Of a DNA stretch of 64,000 bases, positions 6,688 through 13,974 are shown in pieces. The notes under the pieces are model-generated. The model had not been told where the DNA came from. It made no database searches and was given only the letters and a program-made list of their open reading frames with translations. The stretch covers positions 1 through 64,000 of the forward strand of contig CAYOWK010000009.1 in the NCBI GenBank assembly GCA_964407665.1. Direction: 5' to 3'. The first letter of the stretch is position 1, and every line of letters begins with the position of its first letter. A program made the translations under genes and the position numbers. Origin of the DNA: CAYOWK01 sp964407665. Its GTDB lineage: Bacteria > Pseudomonadota > Alphaproteobacteria > Caulobacterales > Hyphomonadaceae.

Positions 6688-7292
6688 TGAGCATGGACAA
6701 GCTCGCCTGGGCCTGGGGAACTGAAGGCATCGACCCGACAGAGAAGCTGGTGCTGCTGTACCTTGGCGACGTGTCCGAGGAGCACGGCGGTGTCTTCAGT
6801 CTCGAGAAGCTTGCCAAGTGGGCAGGGCTTTCCCCCATAGGCGTGATGCGGACGGTTGAGAGCCTTGAGGACAAGGGGCTCGTCTGCCTTCGGGCGATCG
6901 GCAACGGCATTCACTACACCTGGGACCGGAACATCGGCTGGGACGAGGAGCGGATGGAGCCGGTCCCAACTGGTCCGAAGCGGCTCCTGTCTGATCGCGA
7001 TCTGAAGCGGAAAGCCCTCTACGACGCCCAGGATGGCCTCTGCTGGTATTGCGGCGAAATCCTGCGCGCTGACCACATGCACGGCTCTGCAGGCCGCCCC
7101 ACAAACATCGAGCACCAGACGCCATCGTCGCGCGGCGGCTCCAACAATGACGACAACCTCGTTCTGGCTTGCGTCCCCTGCAACGGCAGGAAGGCGACCA
7201 AGACCGTCGAGGAGTATCGGCGCCACCTCGAGAGGCTGTCGGGGTGCGTGGTGACTTTCAATGGTGAGAAGAAGGCGAGGTCGGGACAGTGA
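6687..7292 (+). CDS. Winged-helix and HNH nuclease fusion
   Basis: This 201-residue protein starts at ATG 6687, 7 nt after AGGAGG. Residues 1-80 form a winged helix (SLEKLAKWAGLSPIGVMRTV, then EDKGLV). Residues 105-175 form an HNH nuclease with zinc Cys C119/C122 and C162/C165, the EH pair at 142-143, and Asn 157. The winged helix resembles that of the next gene, the O-like initiator, so this looks like an endonuclease tied to an origin-type DNA-binding domain. HNH proteins in replication modules can be homing endonucleases or nickases. Which applies is unknown. Confidence 0.75.
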   Translation: MSMDKLAWAWGTEGIDPTEKLVLLYLGDVSEEHGGVFSLEKLAKWAGLSPIGVMRTVESLEDKGLVCLRAIGNGIHYTWDRNIGWDEERMEPVPTGPKRLLSDRDLKRKALYDAQDGLCWYCGEILRADHMHGSAGRPTNIEHQTPSSRGGSNNDDNLVLACVPCNGRKATKTVEEYRRHLERLSGCVVTFNGEKKARSGQ

Positions 7293-8320
7293 GCGTTGCA
7301 GGCATTCATTGGGCGCAGGATATGCGCGGGGTGTGCCCCTACCGTAAGGCGCTGCTCTACGCCTTGGGAGAGCGTCACCACAAGGACGCGAACATCGTTG
7401 ACTGCGATCAGGTGATGCTCGCCCAAGACGCTGGCATGACCGATAGGACGGTCCGGAAGTACCTCAAGATGCTGGTCGATGACGGCCTGATCACGGTCGT
7501 CACTGACGGCCGTAGGAACCGTTACAGGCTGCACCTGAGCCGCAAAAAACCGCTCTCGAAGCCAAAAGCCGAGACACAAGATGTAGTGGCATTGCGGAAA
7601 GATATTCCGGAATCAAAATCGGCTGAAGCCGCTCCGATACCGGAAAACCAGGTATGCGATACCGGAAAGTTAGGTACCCCCCACTCTATACTAAGACACG
7701 GTGCTCACGATTCTTCCGTTTCTAAAGAAACGGACGTTTTCGAACTTTTCCCAAATCTAGGGGTAGTGGGTCCGGGCCAAAGCAAGGCTAGCCGAGCCAA
7801 GCCTGCCTCGAAGCCAAAACCGAAAGCCCCAACCGAGACCGGTGGCGATGAGCCGCGAGCCACCAAGGCCGACCTGCTCAAAACCCAGATCTTCACCGTC
7901 GGGTCGATGATGCTGCGAAGCCAGGGCATGGGCGAGCAGCCAGCTCGAGCCTTCCTCGGTCGCCTGATCAAGCAATCCAACCTCGAGATCGTTGGGCGCG
8001 CGGTTCAGCGTGCGGTCGAGGAATGCCCGATCGACGCCAAGGGCTGGCTCGCGGCGATCGTGGTCCGGGAGTGCAAGCGCGCTGGGATCGCCACCAAGGC
8101 CCCTGACAGCCCCGAGGATCGCGCCGCGCTGCAGAGCGACCACATGGCCGCCATGCGGTTCAGATTCGCGACGCTGCGCGACACGGGCAAGTGGCGGCCC
8201 AACTGGGGCATGGACCCTCGCATTGGCGTTCGCGACGACGTCCCGGCCAGCCTCTACGACGAATTCCGCATCCCCTGGCCGGAGCACGAGCTCCACCTTC
8301 GCCCCAAGACTGCCGCGTAG
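7289..8320 (+). CDS. O-like replication initiator with N-terminal winged helix
   Basis: This 343-residue protein starts at GTG 7289, overlapping the previous stop. Residues 1-85 form a winged-helix DNA-binding domain (VMLAQDAGMTDRTVRKYLKM, DDGLITVV). Residues 90-190 are a polar linker encoded by unusually AT-rich, repeat-bearing DNA. The C-terminal part (ADLLKTQIFTVGSMMLRSQG) is helical, perhaps contacting helicase. This domain plan and a repeat-containing gene middle are those of lambda O and related initiators, and the DnaB helicase gene is nearby. Family assignment rests on this architecture, not on a signature motif. Confidence 0.65.
   Translation: MSVAGIHWAQDMRGVCPYRKALLYALGERHHKDANIVDCDQVMLAQDAGMTDRTVRKYLKMLVDDGLITVVTDGRRNRYRLHLSRKKPLSKPKAETQDVVALRKDIPESKSAEAAPIPENQVCDTGKLGTPHSILRHGAHDSSVSKETDVFELFPNLGVVGPGQSKASRAKPASKPKPKAPTETGGDEPRATKADLLKTQIFTVGSMMLRSQGMGEQPARAFLGRLIKQSNLEIVGRAVQRAVEECPIDAKGWLAAIVVRECKRAGIATKAPDSPEDRAALQSDHMAAMRFRFATLRDTGKWRPNWGMDPRIGVRDDVPASLYDEFRIPWPEHELHLRPKTAA
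7595..7740. other. Candidate phage replication origin inside the initiator gene
   Basis: Inside the initiator gene the DNA becomes AT-rich compared with its surroundings. CGATACCGGAAA occurs at 7635-7646 and again at 7657-7668, 22 bp apart (two helical turns). A related GATATTCCGGAATC lies at 7601-7614. An 8-bp inverted repeat, TCCGTTTC-TAAA-GAAACGGA, lies at 7715-7734. Iterons plus an AT-rich stretch within the initiator gene is the layout of lambda ori. Confidence 0.5.
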
Positions 8321-8349
8321 CGTTCAACCCCACCTCGGAGGCACCCAAC

Positions 8350-8715
8350 ATGAGCTTCGACAGCCCGTTTGACCGGTTGAACACATACAGCGCCGCGCCG
8401 CAGGCCGCGGCAGCGCCCCAACCCGATCCGCCGTTCGCGAGCTGGGCAATCGTCGAGCTCATGGGGCACCGCCGCAGGCCCGGCTATGTGCGCGAGGTCG
8501 AGGTTTTCGGAGCCAAACTCTTGCGCGTCGATGTGCCGACGCCCGCCGGCGACTTGACCGAGTTCTACGGCGCTGCGGCGATCTACTGCGTCCGGCCCTG
8601 TAGCGAGACGACCGCCCGGTCCGAGGCCGATCGGGGCTACGGACACCTGCAGCCGCGGCTCCTCGACCATTTGCCCGTCGACGACAGCGACGAGGACGAC
8701 GGAAACCCGTTCTGA
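8350..8715 (+). CDS. Phage protein of unknown function
   Basis: This 121-residue protein starts at ATG 8350, 8 nt after GGAGG. The longer frame upstream is a shadow of the initiator gene. The core (FASWAIVELMGHRRRPGYVREVEVFGAKLLRVDVP) is a compact beta-rich fold with an Ala/Pro-rich N-terminus and an acidic tail (DDSDEDDGNPF). Acidic tails ending in Pro-Phe resemble those of single-stranded-DNA-binding proteins, but the core is not a clear OB fold. Proteins with this core are common in phage replication regions. No function is assigned. Confidence 0.6.
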   Translation: MSFDSPFDRLNTYSAAPQAAAAPQPDPPFASWAIVELMGHRRRPGYVREVEVFGAKLLRVDVPTPAGDLTEFYGAAAIYCVRPCSETTARSEADRGYGHLQPRLLDHLPVDDSDEDDGNPF

Positions 8716-8760
8716 CCCCTTCAACCGCGTAGCGTTCCCCCAACCCATCGAGGCCAATCC

Positions 8761-9150
8761 ATGAACACCGAGAACACCTTCGAAGCCGCCAATCGGCGGT
8801 ACCACACGGCCCACATTGCCTTCGCCCAGATCGACGCGAAGGTGATCGACGCCAGCGCGACCCTTGAGGAACTCCGCGAGAAGCACACAGCGGCGGCCAG
8901 CGAGCTGAACGCCGCTCGCGAGGGACTCGTGCAGGCTCGTTCGCCGGCCAAGCCTGAGCCGGACAATCGCTCCGAGCTGGAGAAAACGGTGGCTTCGCTC
9001 GAGCGGCTGCCCGAGTTCGTCGGAATCGACCTTGGCGTGCCGGCCTCGACAGATGCTAGCGCCAGCGCGAGCGCGAGCAGCTCGGGCAGCCTCTGGCCTG
9101 AACGCTCCGCGGTTGACCGCGAGACCGTCGACGCCGCGATCGAGTTCTGA
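8761..9150 (+). CDS. Helical phage protein of unknown function
   Basis: This 129-residue protein starts at ATG 8761. Residues 1-62 are predicted long helix or coiled coil (IDASATLEELREKHTAAASE). The rest is low-complexity, with an Ala/Ser run near residues 98-110. No domain recognised. The 5' leader of this gene and of the preceding gene share the string CCGCGTAGCGTTC (8313-8325 and 8725-8737). Confidence 0.55.
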   Translation: MNTENTFEAANRRYHTAHIAFAQIDAKVIDASATLEELREKHTAAASELNAAREGLVQARSPAKPEPDNRSELEKTVASLERLPEFVGIDLGVPASTDASASASASSSGSLWPERSAVDRETVDAAIEF

Positions 9151-9152
9151 CC

Positions 9153-9548
9153 ATGGCGACCCGTCCAGCCGCCGTCACAGCGCAGGCCCTTGCGCCCGCC
9201 GAAGCCGAGCTACTCGCCGGCCTTGCGGTGGCGCGTCCGGCCTCGCTGTGGCGGCGGTTGGTCTGGGCTTGGCATTGGGCGACAGCGACCGTGTCGACCG
9301 AGCAGTTCCAGGCCGTATGCGAGGCGGTGCTGAAGGACCTCGACGGCAAGGCCATGCATCCCGAGCAGGCCGCTGCCAAGGCCGCACGCCTCATCGAGGC
9401 CCACACCGAGGCGCGCGCCACCGCCCACGTCGCCAAGTGCGATGTCTCGGACACCGCGATCCTTGTCGCCTTCCTCGGAAAGCCGTCGGCGCGGTTCTGG
9501 TTCTCGCGCTCGTTCAAACTCATCGACCCCAGAAAGGCCCGGAAATGA
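9153..9548 (+). CDS. Phage protein of unknown function
   Basis: This 131-residue protein starts at ATG 9153, three bases after the previous stop. It is helical, with a Trp-rich patch (LWRRLVWAWHWATATV) and a basic C-terminus. The Trp patch is amphipathic rather than a membrane helix. The gene overlaps the next start by ATGA, so the two are translationally coupled. No family recognised. Confidence 0.55.
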   Translation: MATRPAAVTAQALAPAEAELLAGLAVARPASLWRRLVWAWHWATATVSTEQFQAVCEAVLKDLDGKAMHPEQAAAKAARLIEAHTEARATAHVAKCDVSDTAILVAFLGKPSARFWFSRSFKLIDPRKARK

Positions 9549-10066
9549 CACGATCCGTCGCCCTCAAGGCCGCCAGCGTTCAGGTGGCCCGGATCTCGCG
9601 GGGTCCTGTAGGCTATCCCGGCGCCAGCCTGAGCCTGTTCGAGGTGACTTACCTCGCCCGGCATTGCGTTGCGGGGACCATGGACTGTGACGCCATCCTG
9701 CTGATGGCGAAGGCCCGTGGCACCCGCAAGCTGGCCTTCGCCCGCGTGCTGGCCGTTCACCTGGTGCACATCATCGCTGGCCGTACCCACGAGGACGTGG
9801 CGCGGTCGTTTCAGCGCAACAGGTCCACTGCATCACACCACTTCGAGACCATCGAGGACCTGCGCGACGTGCGTGAGTTCGACGCCTTCATGGCCCTGCT
9901 GGAGCGCAAGTACGAGCTGCTCCTCGAGATGCACGCCCTGAGGGCCGGGAAGGCCTGGCAGCGCGCCCTACGGGCCATCGAGACTGCGGTGGTGACAGGC
10001 GAGCTGGAGGGCCAGGCAGCACGGTCTGCCGAGTACGTGGCCGAGACGTTCCGGAGGGAAGGATGA
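9545..10066 (+). CDS. DnaA domain IV-like DNA-binding protein
   Basis: This 173-residue protein starts at ATG 9545. Residues 60-120 (ARVLAVHLVHIIAGRTHEDV, then SFQRNRSTASHHFETIEDL) follow the pattern of the DnaA C-terminal domain: the helix before the HTH, the basic loop, and R-x-R-S-T in place of the usual R-D-H-S-T-V that contacts DnaA boxes. The AAA+ domain is absent. It may bind DnaA-box-like sites in the phage or host origin and so steer host replication. The long ORF that begins upstream in this frame is a shadow of the neighbouring genes. Confidence 0.65.
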   Translation: MTRSVALKAASVQVARISRGPVGYPGASLSLFEVTYLARHCVAGTMDCDAILLMAKARGTRKLAFARVLAVHLVHIIAGRTHEDVARSFQRNRSTASHHFETIEDLRDVREFDAFMALLERKYELLLEMHALRAGKAWQRALRAIETAVVTGELEGQAARSAEYVAETFRREG

Positions 10067-10233
10067 ATAGGATCAGTCTGCTGCTGTCGCTGGTGGCTGT
10101 TGCCCTATGGGTATGGCTAGGCGTCAAGGTGGTCATGGGCGGTACGCTGGACCCCATGACCCAGCTGCTTGCCTGTGCAGGCTGCGCAAGCGTTGCGGGC
10201 CTGAACGCCTACCGCATGTGGGTGATGCGTTGA
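10063..10233 (+). CDS. Small two-helix membrane protein
   Basis: This 56-residue protein starts at ATG 10063, after GGAGGGAAGG, overlapping the stop of the DnaA-like gene. It has two hydrophobic segments (ISLLLSLVAVALWVWLG and QLLACAGCASVAGLNAY). The position before the terminase block is often held by tiny membrane proteins of unknown role in related prophages. Confidence 0.5.
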   Translation: MNRISLLLSLVAVALWVWLGVKVVMGGTLDPMTQLLACAGCASVAGLNAYRMWVMR

Positions 10234-10673
10234 GCGCTCGCTGGTACGGCACGCAGCGCTGGCGCCGGCGTCGCCTGGCCCAGCTGCAGGCAGAGCCGCT
10301 CTGCGTCATGTGCCTGGCTGCAAACCGCACGAAGGCGGCGACCGTGGCTGACCACGTTGTGCCTCACCGGGGCGACGAGGAGGCGTTCTGGCAAGGACCT
10401 CTCCAGTCGCTCTGCCAGCACCACCACAGTCAGGTGAAACAGCGCGAGGAGGTGCGCGGCTACAGCGACGCTGCTGGCGACGATGGCTGGCCGCTAGACC
10501 CCCGCCACCCAGCCAACGGAGGCGCACCACGGGCCAACGTGGCCCCAGCGCGGCGCATCGCGGGCACCCCCGGGGGGTCGAAATCTCTGGGGCCCCTCGC
10601 TCCGCGACCGGCGGCGAAACTCAACACGAATTCCCGCGAAATTGCGAAAGGGGCCCTGAATGACCCGCGCTAA
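10230..10673 (+). CDS. HNH endonuclease of the DNA-packaging module
   Basis: This 147-residue protein is read from TTG 10230, which overlaps the previous stop; GTG 10218 is an alternative start. It has the classic small phage HNH domain: zinc pair CVMC, then ADHVVPHRGDEEAFW, then LCQHHHSQVKQREE. Such HNH proteins next to terminase genes are needed with TerL for cos cleavage in HK97-like phages, which suggests packaging by cohesive ends. The C-terminal 60 residues are disordered and basic. Confidence 0.8.
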   Translation: MSARWYGTQRWRRRRLAQLQAEPLCVMCLAANRTKAATVADHVVPHRGDEEAFWQGPLQSLCQHHHSQVKQREEVRGYSDAAGDDGWPLDPRHPANGGAPRANVAPARRIAGTPGGSKSLGPLAPRPAAKLNTNSREIAKGALNDPR

Positions 10674-11940
10674 GGCCCGTCCAGCGGCAAAAACGACCCC
10701 GGCTGATGCCGGTCCTACGTGGCCGGCGATGGCTCCGGAAATGCGGAAACTGGCCGATCTGACGCCTTACGAGCGCAACGCGAGGACGCATTCCGAGGCC
10801 CAGATCGCGCAGATCGCCGCCTCCATGCGGGAGTTCGGCTGGACAAACCCGATCCTCGTCGACGAAGAAGGCCTCGTCATCGCCGGACACGGCCGCCTGG
10901 CGGGCGCCAAGGCGCTCGGATGGGACGAGGGCCCAGTCATCGTCGCCCGCGGCTGGAGCGAGGCCCAGAAACGCGCCTACGTGATCGCGGACAACAAGAT
11001 CGCCGAGAACGCCGGCTGGGATGCCGGTATGCTGGCGCTGGAGTTCGGCGCGATCGGCAGCATGGGCCTCGATATGGCGCTGCTGGGCTTCTCGCAGGCC
11101 GAACGGCGAACGATCATTGCCTCGCAGGCGGAAGGGCTGACGGATCCGGACGAGGTCCCGCCGGTCCCGGCCGAACCTGTCACGCGGATGGGCGACGTCT
11201 GGTGCCTTGGTGAGCACCGGCTCACCTGCGGGGACTCGACATCGAGCGAGGCGGTGGCCCGAGTCCTGGCTGGCGAGCGTCCGAACCTGATGGTTACCGA
11301 CCCGCCGTATGGGGTTGAGTACGACGCCGCCTGGCGCACGAAGATCATCGATCCCAAGTCTGGGACGAAGAAGTCCGTCCGGGCCACGGGCAAGGTCCTC
11401 AACGACGACAAAGCCGACTGGCGGGCCGCATGGGAATTGTTCCCGGGGTCGGTCGCATACGTCTGGCATGCGGCGATCTACTCGTCGCTGGTGGATGCCA
11501 GCTTAGTAGCGGCTGAATTCGAGCTCCGCGCCCAGATCATCTGGGCCAAGAGCCAGATGGTCATAGGGCGGGGGAACTACCACTGGAAGCACGAGCCCTG
11601 CTGGTACGCGGTCCGCAAGGGCAAGGCGGCCAACTGGCAGGGTGGGCGAGACCAGACCACCCTCTGGGAGATCGAGAAGCCCAGGCGCTCCGAGACCGGC
11701 CACTCCACGCAGAAGCCGATCGACTGCATGCGCCGGCCGATCCTGAACAACTCGGTCGCCGGCGACATCGTCTACGACCCGTTCCTGGGATCCGGCACGA
11801 CGCTGATGGCCGCCCAGATGGAGGGCCGTCGCTGCTACGGCCTCGAGCTGAACCCCGCTTATTGCGACGTGATCGTGGCCCGCTGGGAGGCCTTCACGGG
11901 CCTCAAGGCCACGCTCGAGCGCACCATGGAGGCTGCATGA
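10660..11940 (+). CDS. ParB-like domain fused to a DNA methyltransferase
   Basis: This 426-residue protein starts at ATG 10660. Residues 25-115 form a ParB/sulfiredoxin-type domain (LTPYERNARTHSEAQIAQIA, LVIAGHGRLAGAKALG). Residues 180-425 form a class-beta amino-methyltransferase: DPPY at 214-217 comes before the SAM-binding motif YDPFLGSGTT near the end, in the order of beta-class N6-adenine or N4-cytosine enzymes. The fusion is common in alphaproteobacterial prophages. It probably methylates phage DNA at specific sites, giving protection from restriction or timing of packaging. Confidence 0.88.
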   Translation: MTRAKARPAAKTTPADAGPTWPAMAPEMRKLADLTPYERNARTHSEAQIAQIAASMREFGWTNPILVDEEGLVIAGHGRLAGAKALGWDEGPVIVARGWSEAQKRAYVIADNKIAENAGWDAGMLALEFGAIGSMGLDMALLGFSQAERRTIIASQAEGLTDPDEVPPVPAEPVTRMGDVWCLGEHRLTCGDSTSSEAVARVLAGERPNLMVTDPPYGVEYDAAWRTKIIDPKSGTKKSVRATGKVLNDDKADWRAAWELFPGSVAYVWHAAIYSSLVDASLVAAEFELRAQIIWAKSQMVIGRGNYHWKHEPCWYAVRKGKAANWQGGRDQTTLWEIEKPRRSETGHSTQKPIDCMRRPILNNSVAGDIVYDPFLGSGTTLMAAQMEGRRCYGLELNPAYCDVIVARWEAFTGLKATLERTMEAA

Positions 11941-12446
11941 CCCGCGGTCGCAAGCCGAAGCCCACCCACCTGCGCCTCGTCGAGGGCAACCCCGGCAAAC
12001 GCGCGCTCCGGCCGGACACGATCAAGCCGAACGTGCCGGCCGAGCCGCTCGAGCCGCCGGAGCACCTGTCGGACCACGCGAAGGAGGAATGGCGCCGGAT
12101 CAACGTGGGTCTGCACCGGATGCAGCTCCTGTCCCACGTCGATCGGGCGGCTTTCACGGCCTACTGCGACGCTTGGGGGCGATATCGCCAGGCCAGCGAG
12201 ATCCTCGACGCGCTGAAGGAGCGCGACCCAAAAACGCAGGGCCTCGTCGTGAGGACGACGGGCGGAAACTACATCCAGAACCCCGTCGTCGGCATGCTGA
12301 ACAAGGCCCGGTCGGACATGGTCAAGTTCGCGACCGAGTTCGGATTCACACCCGCCGCCCGCGCACGGATCTCGGCTGACGATGCTGCCGGCAAGGGCAG
12401 CGGCTCCAAGTTCGAGGGCCTGATCGGTGGCGGCAAAACGCGCTAA
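11937..12446 (+). CDS. terS: Terminase small subunit, P27 family
   Basis: This 169-residue protein starts at ATG 11937, overlapping the methyltransferase stop. It opens MTRGRKPKPTHLRLVEGNPG, the hallmark of P27-family small subunits, and continues EPPEHLSDHAKEEWRRI. It recognises the packaging site and hands the DNA to TerL. The gene overlaps terL by 20 nt. Confidence 0.9.
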   Translation: MTRGRKPKPTHLRLVEGNPGKRALRPDTIKPNVPAEPLEPPEHLSDHAKEEWRRINVGLHRMQLLSHVDRAAFTAYCDAWGRYRQASEILDALKERDPKTQGLVVRTTGGNYIQNPVVGMLNKARSDMVKFATEFGFTPAARARISADDAAGKGSGSKFEGLIGGGKTR

Positions 12447-13974
12447 ACGCCAGACGCGCGCCGACCGCGTGATCGCCTTCCTCGAGTGCCTGATTGTCCC
12501 GCACGGTGAGGGCGCGCAGGCGCCGATGAAGCTGGACCCGTTCCAGAAGTCGTGGATCCGGCAAGTCTACCGGGAGAGGGCTGGCCGCAGGATCGTCCGC
12601 AGCGCCATCCTCTCCATCGCCAGAAAAAACGGCAAGTCGGCCCTGATGGCTGGCCTCGCTCTGGTTCACTTGGTGGGGCCGGAGGCGATCCCCAACGGCG
12701 AGATCGTTTCGGCCGCGAACGATCGTGAGCAGGCGGCCGTGGTCTTCAAGCTGGCGGCCCAGATGGTGCGCGCGGATCCCGAACTCCTGTCGATGATAAA
12801 CATCATCGACTCGACGAAGCGAATGGTCTGCTACCTCACCGGGACCGTCTACATGGCGATCTCCGCCGAGGCGGGCACCAAGCACGGGATGAACCCGTCG
12901 GTGTTCATCTTCGACGAATTGGCGCAGGCGAAGAACCGCGAGCTGTACGACGTTCTGGACACGGCGCAGGGGGCTCGGTCGGAGCCGCTCGCGATCATCA
13001 TCTCGACGCAATCCAACGACCCGCAACACATCCTGTCTCAGCTGATTGACCGAGGCCTGAGCGGCGAGGACGAGACGATCCACTGCGATCTCTATTCGGT
13101 CCCGGACGACGAGCCGGACATTTTCGACCCGAAGTGCTGGAAGAAGGCTAACCCGGCGCTAGGCACCTTCCGCTCCCTGACGGACTTCCAGGCCAAGGCG
13201 CGTCAGGCGAAGGCACTGCCTTCATTCGAGAACACGTTCCGGAACCTCTATCTGAACCAGAGGGTGTCGCACCTGACGACCCTGCTCCCGCGCAATATCT
13301 GGAACGCCTGCGCGGATCCGGAGCTGACATTCGCACGGGGCGAGGAGGTCGTCCTCTCCCTCGACCTTGCGGGCACCACCGACTTGGCGGCTCTCGGCAT
13401 GATGTCCGTCGAGGGCGCGCGATTCTTGCCGTGGTTCTGGAAGGCCGAGGACCTCCTGGAGGAGCATGGGCGCCGGGACCGGATGGATTATCCGCTCTTT
13501 GCCCGGCAGGGCCTGCTGGAGACGAGCCCAGGCCGGTCGATCGATCCCATGTCGATCGCGCTCAAGATCGGGGAGCTGGCCTCGATCTATAAGGTGGTCG
13601 CCCTGGTCTATGACCGTTGGCGGATGGAGCAGCTGAAGCGCGAGCTCGACCGCGCCGATATCACCTTCCAGGAGGGCCCCGGCGGCGGGATTCCGCTCTA
13701 TCCGTGGGGGCAGGGGTTCGTTTCCATGTCGCCGGCGCTCGAGGCGCTCGAGACGATCGCCATGGAGGGCGTGCTCCGCCATCCGGGCCATCCGCTACTG
13801 ACCTGGAACGTCGCGAACGCGGTTGTATCCACCGACCCCGCGGGGAACCGTAAGTTCGATAAGGAAAAATCGCGCCTGCGCATCGACGGCGCGCAGGTCC
13901 TCGCGATGGCGGCAGGAAAGAGGGCCCAGATGATCGAGCGCGCGGACGGCCCGTCCTTCTGGGAGCTCGCATAG
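12427..13974 (+). CDS. terL: Terminase large subunit (packaging ATPase and nuclease)
   Basis: This 515-residue protein starts at GTG 12427. The ATPase domain has Walker A ARKNGKS at residues 65-71 and Walker B VFIFDE at 159-164. The C-terminal nuclease has VVLSLDLAGTTDLAAL as its first acidic motif and ALVYDRWRM further on. It belongs to the Terminase_1 group used by HK97-like phages. It pumps DNA into the prohead and cuts it, and needs TerS and probably the HNH protein upstream. Confidence 0.93.
   Translation: MAAKRAKRQTRADRVIAFLECLIVPHGEGAQAPMKLDPFQKSWIRQVYRERAGRRIVRSAILSIARKNGKSALMAGLALVHLVGPEAIPNGEIVSAANDREQAAVVFKLAAQMVRADPELLSMINIIDSTKRMVCYLTGTVYMAISAEAGTKHGMNPSVFIFDELAQAKNRELYDVLDTAQGARSEPLAIIISTQSNDPQHILSQLIDRGLSGEDETIHCDLYSVPDDEPDIFDPKCWKKANPALGTFRSLTDFQAKARQAKALPSFENTFRNLYLNQRVSHLTTLLPRNIWNACADPELTFARGEEVVLSLDLAGTTDLAALGMMSVEGARFLPWFWKAEDLLEEHGRRDRMDYPLFARQGLLETSPGRSIDPMSIALKIGELASIYKVVALVYDRWRMEQLKRELDRADITFQEGPGGGIPLYPWGQGFVSMSPALEALETIAMEGVLRHPGHPLLTWNVANAVVSTDPAGNRKFDKEKSRLRIDGAQVLAMAAGKRAQMIERADGPSFWELA

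Noticed and set aside
7681..7760. Frame-disrupting insertion in the initiator gene because of the drop in GC content
   Set aside because: The reading frame is intact through the AT-rich part and the C-terminal domain follows normally; an origin explains the composition better.
9032..9544. N-terminal half of a 344-residue ORF before the DnaA-like domain
   Set aside because: It overlaps two plausible genes in another frame and is Arg/Gly-rich; the domain starts at ATG 9545.
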